NCBI GenBank assembly: GCA_937902125.1
Contig: CALDIB010000005.1
Span: forward strand, 1 to 26,372
Length of the DNA: 26,372 nt
Source: an uncultured Treponema sp.
GTDB lineage: Bacteria; Spirochaetota; Spirochaetia; Treponematales; Treponemataceae
Reading direction: 5' to 3'
Below the pieces are notes generated by a model, which worked only from the letters and a program-made list of their open reading frames with translations, had not been told where the DNA came from and did not search any database. The translations under genes and the position numbers were made by a program. Of the stretch, positions 20,177 to 26,372 are shown piece after piece. How positions within the stretch are numbered: the stretch's first letter is position 1; each line of letters begins with the position of its first letter.

Positions 20177-22921
20177 TTAAAGGCTTTGCAAATAGCCCGT
20201 CAGCTTTTGGATTCTGTCGCGGCACTGGGCAAGCTTTTGCCTTTCCGCTTCCACCAATTCAGGGCTTGCGTGCTGGGCAAAGTTTCCGCCAAGTTTTTTC
20301 TCGGAGTTTTGGGCGTATTTTTCTTGGGTTTCAATCTCCTTGGAAAACTTTGCCTTAAGCGCTTCTGTGTTGATGTTTTCGTCAACAAGCAAGAAGGCTT
20401 CAAAGCCGTTTCCCACCGTGCCGATGGCGCGCTGGGGCTTTTTGTCCGCAAAGGCCACTCCCTTCATTCCGGCAAGCAATTCAATCATGTCGGTCTTTTC
20501 GCGGCAAACTTCTGCGGGGCTTCCGCTTTGGACAAGAATCGCCATGTTGAGCTTTGCCGCCGGGTCAAGGCCGCATTCTGTTCTAAGCGCGCGGGTTTTT
20601 CCAATCAAGTCTTTAAGAACGTCAAAGCGCTCCGCGACGGCGGCGTTTTGGCGCGCCTCCAAAAATTCGGGGTAGGGCGCGTTGATGAGCATTCCGCAGT
20701 ATTGGCTGTTTGAAGAAATTTTTTGCGCTCCGGCCTTCTTTCTGTTTGCCGCGATTTCTTCCACGGGAAGCTTTGAATAAATCTCTTCCGTGACAAAAGG
20801 AAGGAAGGGGTGGAGCAAGCGCAAGTTTTCCTCCAAGATGTTCATCAAGACGCTGGCCTGCCTGTCCTTTTCGCGCTCGTCGCCGTTCTTAAAGTTGAGC
20901 TTTGTGGCTTCCACATACCAGTCGCAGAATTCGTTCCAAAAGTATTCCATCAAGGCGCTGGCCGCGTCGTTGTAGCGGTAGCCTTCAAGGGCGGCCCTGG
21001 CGTTTTTGGCGGCCTCGTTAAGGCGGGCGTAAATCCACTTGTCCAGCTCGGTCAAATCATTGTCGCTGACAGGAATCAAGTTGCGGCCTTCCAGATTTCC
21101 CAAAAGGTAGCGGCTTGCGTTCCAAACCTTGTTGCAAAAGCGGCTTCCCAACTTAAAGGAATCTTTGTCAATCAAAATGTCTTGGCCTTGCGCGCACATA
21201 AAGCCCAAAGTGAACTTGAGCGCGTCCGCTCCATACATGTCGATTATTTCAAGGGGATCCATTCCGTTGCCCAAAGACTTGGACATCTTGCGGCCCTGCT
21301 TGTCGCGGACAAGGCCGTGAATGTAAATGTCCCTAAAGGGCGCCTTGCCGGTGAACTCAAGGCCCGCCATAATCATTCGGCTTACCCAAAAGAAAATGAT
21401 GTCGTAGGCCGTGACAAGCGCGGTTGTGGGATAAAAGTTTTTAAGGTCTTCCGTTTGTTCCGGCCAGCCCAAAGTGCTGAAAGGCCAAAGCCAAGAAGAA
21501 AACCATGTGTCCAAAACGTCCGGGTCTTGCTTTAAGTCCGAAGCCCCGGCACCGCACTTGGGGCATTTGGTTGGATCTTCGCGGGAAACGATTGTCTCGC
21601 CGCATTTTTGGCAATACCAAACAGGAATTCTGTGGCCCCACCAAATCTGGCGGCTTACGCACCAGTCGCGAATGTTGACAAGCCATTGCTCGTAAGTGTT
21701 TTCCCATTTTTGCGGAAAGAATTTAATCTCGCCGGCCTTCCAAGCGGCCAAGGCTTTGTCGGCCAGCGGCTTCATCTTTACAAACCACTGGTCGCTTAGA
21801 TATGGCTCCACCACGGTTTTGCAGCGGTAGCAGTGGCCCACGGAGTGAACCATTTTTTCTTCGCCCTTAAAAAGGCCTGCCGCGTCCAAGTCTTCGATGA
21901 CCAGCTTTCTGGCCTCTTCCGGCTTTAGGCCCTGGTATTTTTGGGGAACGTTTTCGTTAAGGCGGCCGTCGGGAGTCAAAAGGTTTATCACTTCAAGGTT
22001 GTGGCGCTTGCCCACTTCCCAGTCGTTGGGGTCGTGAGCCGGAGTGATTTTCACCATTCCAGTTCCAAATTCCTTGTCAACATATTCGTCGGCGATGATT
22101 GGAATTTCTTTTCCTGTAATCGGAAGCTTTAGCTTTTTTCCCACAAGCGCCTTGTAGCGCTCGTCCGTGGGATTCACGGCCACGGCGGTGTCGCCAAAGA
22201 AAGTTTCAGGGCGGGTTGTGGCCACTTCTATTTTTCCGCTGTTGTCGGCGTATTCGTAATAGATGTGATACATGGCGCCCTGAGTGTCCGTGTGGTCAAC
22301 TTCGTCGTCGGCCAGCGCGGTTCCGCAGCGGGGGCACCAGTTTACAAGGCGCTTGCCCCGATACATAAGGCCCCGCTCGTAAAGGGTCACAAAAACGTCC
22401 CTGACCGCGCGGCTCAAGCCTTCGTCGTAGGTAAAGCGCTCCCTGTCCCAGTCAGTGGAGTTGCCAAGCTTTCTCTGCTGCTTGACGATTGTGTTGTGGT
22501 GGTCTTCCTTTACTTGCCAGGCGCGCTCCAAAAATTTTTCCCGGCCAAGGTCGTTTCTTGTCTTTCCTTCTTTTTTAAGCTGGCGTTCCACCACGTTTTG
22601 CGTGGCGATTCCGGCGTGGTCGGTTCCGGTAAGCCAAAGGGTGTTGTCTCCCTTCATGCGGTGGTAGCGGACAACGATGTCTTGCAGGGTGTTGTTGAGG
22701 CCGTGGCCCATGTGCAAAACGCCGGTGACGTTTGGCGGCGGAATGGCCACGGAGTAAAGGTCGGTCTTGCCGCATTCCTTGCATCTGCGTTCCCATTCCG
22801 CGTGGACTGGCGAGGCGGCGTCGCTTGCGGGCTTGAAGCAGCCCTTTTCTTCCCAACTCTTGTATATCCTGTCTTCAAAGTCTTTTGGATTGTAGGCTTT
22901 CTCTAGTTCTATGGCTTTCAT
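20177..22921 (-). CDS. valS: Valyl-tRNA synthetase
   Basis: This class I aminoacyl-tRNA synthetase charges tRNA-Val. It has 914 residues. The HIGH motif is HMGH at 70-73 within PPPNVTGVLHMGH, and KMSKS is at about 545 (GRKMSKSLGNGMDP). Between them are the editing domain with TTRPETFFGDTAVAV and zinc-finger-like Cys pairs CPRCGTALADDEVDH and WYCQKCGETI...CPKCGAG. The C-terminus has the coiled-coil tRNA arm (about 845-914) rich in Lys, Glu and Gln. An additional CxxC (Cys47, Cys50) sits in a short insert just before the HIGH strand. No Shine-Dalgarno precedes the ATG. A perfect TATAAT lies 8 nt upstream, so the message may be leaderless, which also excludes a T-box leader. Confidence 0.97.
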   Translation of the reverse strand: MKAIELEKAYNPKDFEDRIYKSWEEKGCFKPASDAASPVHAEWERRCKECGKTDLYSVAIPPPNVTGVLHMGHGLNNTLQDIVVRYHRMKGDNTLWLTGTDHAGIATQNVVERQLKKEGKTRNDLGREKFLERAWQVKEDHHNTIVKQQRKLGNSTDWDRERFTYDEGLSRAVRDVFVTLYERGLMYRGKRLVNWCPRCGTALADDEVDHTDTQGAMYHIYYEYADNSGKIEVATTRPETFFGDTAVAVNPTDERYKALVGKKLKLPITGKEIPIIADEYVDKEFGTGMVKITPAHDPNDWEVGKRHNLEVINLLTPDGRLNENVPQKYQGLKPEEARKLVIEDLDAAGLFKGEEKMVHSVGHCYRCKTVVEPYLSDQWFVKMKPLADKALAAWKAGEIKFFPQKWENTYEQWLVNIRDWCVSRQIWWGHRIPVWYCQKCGETIVSREDPTKCPKCGAGASDLKQDPDVLDTWFSSWLWPFSTLGWPEQTEDLKNFYPTTALVTAYDIIFFWVSRMIMAGLEFTGKAPFRDIYIHGLVRDKQGRKMSKSLGNGMDPLEIIDMYGADALKFTLGFMCAQGQDILIDKDSFKLGSRFCNKVWNASRYLLGNLEGRNLIPVSDNDLTELDKWIYARLNEAAKNARAALEGYRYNDAASALMEYFWNEFCDWYVEATKLNFKNGDEREKDRQASVLMNILEENLRLLHPFLPFVTEEIYSKLPVEEIAANRKKAGAQKISSNSQYCGMLINAPYPEFLEARQNAAVAERFDVLKDLIGKTRALRTECGLDPAAKLNMAILVQSGSPAEVCREKTDMIELLAGMKGVAFADKKPQRAIGTVGNGFEAFLLVDENINTEALKAKFSKEIETQEKYAQNSEKKLGGNFAQHASPELVEAERQKLAQCRDRIQKLTGYLQSL

Positions 22922-22929
22922 AGCGAACC

Positions 22930-22935
22930 ATTATA
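22930..22935 (-). promoter_or_regulatory. valS -10 box adjacent to the start codon
   Basis: A perfect TATAAT on the minus strand lies 8 nt before the valS ATG. Transcription would begin at or one base before the A of ATG. No convincing -35 hexamer is seen at 16-18 bp, so assignment rests on the -10 and on the lack of a ribosome binding site. Confidence 0.5.
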
Positions 22936-23044
22936 GTGAATTTGATTCGCTTTTGCTAGTGTTTGCTTCTGTCCGAGCGTCTTTAACAGGCCGGCCGCCT
23001 TTGCGCCAAAAACGTTTTTTTCTCCATTTTCTCAAAAAAAATTC

Positions 23045-23073
23045 TTGCAAAAACCAACCAAAGAGGGTAAAAT
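23045..23073 (+). promoter_or_regulatory. Promoter of the adenylate cyclase gene
   Basis: TTGCAA (23045-23050), a 17-bp spacer and TAAAAT (23068-23073) are present, about 27 nt before the TTG start codon. AAGGAG (23086-23091) follows as the ribosome binding site. Confidence 0.6.
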
Positions 23074-23099
23074 ACAATAATTATTAAGGAGAAAAAAAG

Positions 23100-24794
23100 T
23101 TGGCAAAGAAACGATTTTTCCAGTATGTGGGCAAAACGCCCATAATTCCGATTTCGGTCAAGGTTTTGGCAATTTTCATTCCTTTAATTTTGATGTCAAA
23201 CTTTATGACCAATTTGATTTCCGTTCAATTGTCTCAAAGGCAGGTGACGGAATTGACCAACCGCCTTACTGTCACTCAGCTTAAGGAACTTTACAAAAAC
23301 GCTTCAAGCCAATACCAAATTTATTCTTACAAAAAAAACAAGGAAGAATGCCTTGAGACGCTGAAGGCCACGGTGGCCGAAGAGTTTTCAAACCCCCACA
23401 GCATCGCGCTGGGCTTTGACAGAACCGGCAAGGCCCTTTTTTGCGCCAGCGCCGAGGGCTTGGACATTTACGAGTTTCCCGACAAGGACGCTTTGGCCGC
23501 GCTGAACGAAAAATATGACGGCGAGGTTAAAGAGGGCCAAATCAGTTTTGAGTTGCGGGGCGAAGAATATTACGGCGTTTACAAGTATTCCGAAGACTGG
23601 AACGTTTACCTTGTCCGCGCCGAATCCCGCAAGGACACCGCCCGCTACAAAGTCGCCATCATGCTGATCATTTCCGCGGTCATCCTTGTCTTGACCGTCG
23701 TGTTTGTGGCGCTGGGCGTGTATATGTTCAAGGCCATTTTCTCAAGCATTTCCAGCATGACAAAAAGCCTTTACGACATGCAAAAAAGAAGCCAGCTTGA
23801 AACCATCGACATTTCAGGCTCTTCCAACGACGACGTGACTTACATGGCCGCCTCCTTCAACTCGCTTTCGGTTTCGGTGAACAACCTTTTGACCACATTC
23901 CAAAAGTTCGTTTCAAAGGACGTGGTTTCAAAGGCCTACACCGACCACACCATCAAGCTTGAGGGAATGCAGCGGGAACTTACGATTTTGTTCAGCGACA
24001 TAAAAAGCTTCACTTACAGAACCGAAACTTTGGGAAACGAAATCATCGACTTGCTGAACGTTCACTACAACAATGTCATCCACGACGTGCACCAAGAAAA
24101 CGGCGTTGTGGGCTCCATCATCGGCGACGCGATTTTGGCCATTTTTGGCTCTTACAAAAACTCAGAGCTCAAATCCCTTGAGGCCATCGACGCGGGCTGG
24201 CGGATAACTTATGTCACCGCCGAGCTTAGGGAAAAAATGAAGGCGCAGCGCAAAAAGATTGAGGAATCAAGAAAGCTTACCGCGGCGGAAGACAGAATTT
24301 ACAAGGCGGTTTTGCTGGACATAGGCGTGGGCATTGACGGCGGAACGGTTTTCTACGGAAACATCGGAAGCGACGAGCATATGACAAACACTGTAATCGG
24401 CGACAACGTAAATTCCGCCAGCCGCTTGGAAGGCGTGACCCGCATTTACCATTTGCCCATTGTGGTTTCCGAATACATTGTGAACGACGTCAAGGACAAG
24501 AGCGACCGCTACAAGTTCTACGAAATTGACACGATTCAAGTCAAGGGAAAGACAAAGGGCAAAAAAATATATTTCCCCTTGGACACGGACAACGAAGTTC
24601 AGCGCGGACTTATGGAAAAGTTCGACGTTTACGAAGAGGCCTTGCAAGCCTATTATTCCGGCGATTGGAAAAACGCCAGAAAGCTTTTCAAAAAAGTTGA
24701 CATGGAAGTGGCCGACGTTTTTATGGAGCGCATGGGAGCCAGAGGCAACGCGCCTGACAAATGGAGAGGAATATGGACAATGACGACAAAGTAA
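23100..24794 (+). CDS. Membrane-bound class III adenylate/guanylate cyclase with extracytoplasmic sensor and HAMP
   Basis: It makes cAMP (or cGMP) from ATP (GTP). The protein has 564 residues. An N-terminal membrane helix (about 16-40) and a second (about 187-213) bracket an outside sensor region of about 145 residues. A HAMP linker follows (about 213-265, with DDVTYMAASFNSLSVSVNNLL). The catalytic domain begins near 290. It has the two metal Asp motifs ILFSDIKSFT (about 297) and GDAILAIFG (about 343), then VIGDNVNSASRLEG (about 434) with the transition-state Asn and Arg, and IQVKGKTKGKKIY. The tail (about 505-545) looks like a helical repeat (EEALQAYYSGDWKNARKLFKK). Translation starts at TTG, supported by AAGGAG 8 nt upstream. 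The coding region overlaps the next gene by 22 nt. Adenylate is more likely than guanylate by family frequency, but base specificity is not proven here. Confidence 0.9.
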   Translation: MAKKRFFQYVGKTPIIPISVKVLAIFIPLILMSNFMTNLISVQLSQRQVTELTNRLTVTQLKELYKNASSQYQIYSYKKNKEECLETLKATVAEEFSNPHSIALGFDRTGKALFCASAEGLDIYEFPDKDALAALNEKYDGEVKEGQISFELRGEEYYGVYKYSEDWNVYLVRAESRKDTARYKVAIMLIISAVILVLTVVFVALGVYMFKAIFSSISSMTKSLYDMQKRSQLETIDISGSSNDDVTYMAASFNSLSVSVNNLLTTFQKFVSKDVVSKAYTDHTIKLEGMQRELTILFSDIKSFTYRTETLGNEIIDLLNVHYNNVIHDVHQENGVVGSIIGDAILAIFGSYKNSELKSLEAIDAGWRITYVTAELREKMKAQRKKIEESRKLTAAEDRIYKAVLLDIGVGIDGGTVFYGNIGSDEHMTNTVIGDNVNSASRLEGVTRIYHLPIVVSEYIVNDVKDKSDRYKFYEIDTIQVKGKTKGKKIYFPLDTDNEVQRGLMEKFDVYEEALQAYYSGDWKNARKLFKKVDMEVADVFMERMGARGNAPDKWRGIWTMTTK

Positions 24795-26251
24795 AGGAAC
24801 TGACCTTGTTCTTGGGCGACGAGCTTGAGCCTCTGCGCCGTTCAAAAAAAGTAAAGGTTTACGACCTTGAGACTGAATACGCCAAGACGCGAAAGAACAG
24901 GCTTTGGTCTGTTTGGGTGACGCTGGGCTTGACTTTCTTGGTTTTTGTCCTTGTCACTGTCTTTACGATTCGGGGAATTGGAAAAAGCAACGACAAAATC
25001 GACGTGAACCTTTCTTCTTTTGAAGACTTGAACTTGCAAAATTTGTTCAATCAGTTGGAGCGGGCTCAAGAGAATTTTGACGAGGCTTCAAAACGCCGCG
25101 CCAGCCTTCAGGGAAACCTTGATTCCCGCATCGCCCGCGCCAAGCAAAAAATGCAGGCTGACCTTGAGCTTTTGGCCAACACCCGCCTTTCCCGCGCTTC
25201 TTTGGCCGAGCGGCGGAAAAAAATTCAAAGCGACTACAATGCCGAAGTTCAATCCGCCCACGACGAGCTTGACGCGCAGCTTTCCACCGCCGACGCGGAA
25301 GTGAAGCAATACGAGGAACAGCTTAAATCATACGACAGCGAAAACGTGGCCCGCGCGCAAGAATGGGAAAAGAAAATGGACAGCGAGCGGCAGGCCCGCC
25401 AGCTTGAGAGGCAAAAATTGGTGGATTCCTACGAAAAGCAGTTGGCGGACGCCAGCGCCCTTTTGGAAGAAACCCGCAAAAAGGACTTTGAGGAGCGCAA
25501 GAACGCCACCAACGAAATTACCAAGCGATACGAGCAGGAAATCGCAAGCTATGATCCTGTCATAAAAGACTCAAAGACAAGTGGCGTCATTACAAGCGCC
25601 AACCAAAAGCCCTTGGGCGTTTTCAATTCGGAAACCCTTTTGGGCGAGGACGCTCCCGCCTTGAGCGAAGAATTTTCGGCGGCTTTGGCCAACGCCCAAG
25701 CGGACTACGCGGACTTGGAATACCTTCTCTCAAAGTCCGCGGCGATTCCCCAGCGCAATACGATGAAAAACGTTGTGGCCGGCGAAAAAAAGCTTTCTTA
25801 CACAATCGCCAACGGTTTGGCCCGCGCCGCCATCGCGGAAATAAAGGCCAAGGACGAGCAAAACGCCGCTTCAGCCCAGGAAATCGAAAGCCTGAAGGCT
25901 CAGGTTTCAAAAGCGCAAGATGCGGAAGCCGCCGCTAGCGAGGAGCGGGACTTTGAAAAGACAGCCAGCCAAGCCTATGTAAACATTTTGAATTCTTCGT
26001 TGGTTGACGAAAAGACCGCGGGCTATGTCCTTGATCCCGCCAACGAGCGGGGGCCGGCAGTTTTTGTCCGGGATGCATGGAAGGCCCTTGTGGCGGAAGA
26101 CGGTTCCACAAAAGTTGACGTTTACAACGGAAGAAGCAAAGCTGCCAGCGGCGTTTTGCTCTTTCATAACCAAAACTATTACATTTCCTTGGACAATCCG
26201 GCTGACGCGGCCCTTTTGTCTGTGGGAAGCTCTTTCCGCGTCAAAAAATAA
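24773..26251 (+). CDS. Membrane-anchored coiled-coil protein of unknown function, coupled to the cyclase
   Basis: I do not recognise a named family. The protein has 492 residues. A short cytoplasmic N-terminus rich in charge is followed by one membrane helix (about 44-66, in LWSVWVTLGLTFLVFVLVTV). A very long charged coiled coil rich in Glu, Lys, Arg, Gln and Ala covers about 80-260. After a spacer there is a second coiled-coil stretch (about 350-400), then a small globular C-terminus with strand-like segments (VDVYNGRSKAASGVLLF and NYYISLDNP). The ATG at MDNDDKVK is chosen because GGAG lies 6 nt upstream. An in-frame ATG four codons earlier has no such site. It overlaps the end of the cyclase gene, so the two products are probably made together and may interact at the membrane (inference). 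Confidence 0.8.
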   Translation: MDNDDKVKELTLFLGDELEPLRRSKKVKVYDLETEYAKTRKNRLWSVWVTLGLTFLVFVLVTVFTIRGIGKSNDKIDVNLSSFEDLNLQNLFNQLERAQENFDEASKRRASLQGNLDSRIARAKQKMQADLELLANTRLSRASLAERRKKIQSDYNAEVQSAHDELDAQLSTADAEVKQYEEQLKSYDSENVARAQEWEKKMDSERQARQLERQKLVDSYEKQLADASALLEETRKKDFEERKNATNEITKRYEQEIASYDPVIKDSKTSGVITSANQKPLGVFNSETLLGEDAPALSEEFSAALANAQADYADLEYLLSKSAAIPQRNTMKNVVAGEKKLSYTIANGLARAAIAEIKAKDEQNAASAQEIESLKAQVSKAQDAEAAASEERDFEKTASQAYVNILNSSLVDEKTAGYVLDPANERGPAVFVRDAWKALVAEDGSTKVDVYNGRSKAASGVLLFHNQNYYISLDNPADAALLSVGSSFRVKK

Positions 26252-26261
26252 GGCGGAAATT

Positions 26262-26318
26262 TATAAATCGGCGCTTCTGTAAAAAAGGGCTTTAGGGCCT
26301 TGTTGCCGTCGATTTATA
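26262..26318. repeat. Imperfect inverted repeat downstream of the coiled-coil gene
   Basis: TATAAATCGGC (26262-26272) is complementary to GCC...GATTTATA (26305-26307 and 26311-26318) with a three-base interruption. There is no T tract, so it is not a clear terminator. It may be part of a palindromic element. Confidence 0.45.
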
Positions 26319-26319
26319 G

Positions 26320-26362
26320 GGCACCTCGAAAAACTCACCTTCGGCGATTTTTCGAAAGTGCC
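26320..26362. repeat. Palindromic element near the right edge
   Basis: Nested arms GGCAC (26320-26324) with GTGCC (26358-26362) and TCGAAAAA (26326-26333) with TTTTTCGA (26348-26355) enclose a small TCACC-TTC-GGCGA hairpin. The text GGCGAGTT resumes afterwards and is cut by the window end, suggesting a longer repeat. No coding capacity is evident from 26252 to the end. Confidence 0.5.
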
Positions 26363-26372
26363 GGCGAGTTCT

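Noticed and set aside
20810..21535. Open frame of 241 codons on the plus strand opposite valS
   Set aside because: Same reasoning: antisense shadow of a strongly conserved gene.
22265..22906. Open frame of 213 codons on the plus strand opposite valS
   Set aside because: Antisense to the conserved catalytic part of valS, low-complexity in appearance and without a start signal.
22922..23099. T-box leader for valS
   Set aside because: The -10 box lies 8 nt from the start codon, so there is no leader RNA. No T-box motif was seen in the gap.

Overview
The window looks like chromosome from a Treponema-like spirochaete. The evidence is indirect: the gene types and arrangement (RecG, YggT, DnaE, valS, a membrane adenylate cyclase followed by a membrane coiled-coil protein) and the protein sequence style fit Treponema. 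There is no rRNA or marker gene to prove it. Most genes are roughly 50% G+C by eye. The partial permease at the left edge is clearly more AT-rich. I see no tRNA, rRNA, CRISPR array, transposase or integrase.

The left half (1-11088) is a nitrogen and glutamine locus. On the minus strand, a type III glutamine synthetase (glnN) is followed by a structured gap with a terminator, an ammonium channel with a PII domain fused to its C-terminus, and a partial APC-type permease. Divergently, on the plus strand, carA-carB-glnA-(ANTAR regulator) look like one operon: carA and carB overlap, carB and glnA are 27 nt apart, and the glnA stop overlaps the regulator start. Both operons start from near-consensus sigma-70 promoters in a shared intergenic region. 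Each promoter is followed by a leader RNA that ends in an intrinsic terminator just before the first gene. In both leaders the 5' arm of that terminator can instead form a small hairpin with the same six-base loop, AAAGGC. Since the last gene of the carA operon encodes an ANTAR RNA-binding antiterminator, a self-contained circuit is plausible: the regulator would let polymerase through the carA and glnN leaders when nitrogen is short. The glnA next to it is a shortened type I enzyme whose catalytic flap Glu appears to be Lys, so it may sense rather than synthesise glutamine. The circuit is inference; the promoters, leaders, loops and gene order are visible.

The middle (11085-19494) holds, on the minus strand, a Nif3/YqfO-type metal protein and a membrane protein of unknown function. 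On the plus strand it holds dnaE, a YggT-family membrane protein and recG. dnaE and the divergent membrane gene share an 11-bp inverted repeat carrying two extended -10 boxes, each 7 nt from an ATG without a Shine-Dalgarno, so both mRNAs may be leaderless. recG contains a 79-bp two-hairpin palindromic repeat in frame. A second copy forms the last codons and stop of recG and the gap beyond it, with compensatory changes in one stem.

The right part (19556-26372) holds valS and a small SpoT-like HD hydrolase on the minus strand. On the plus strand are a class III adenylate cyclase and a membrane-anchored coiled-coil protein, whose coding regions overlap. The window ends in an intergenic stretch with further palindromes.
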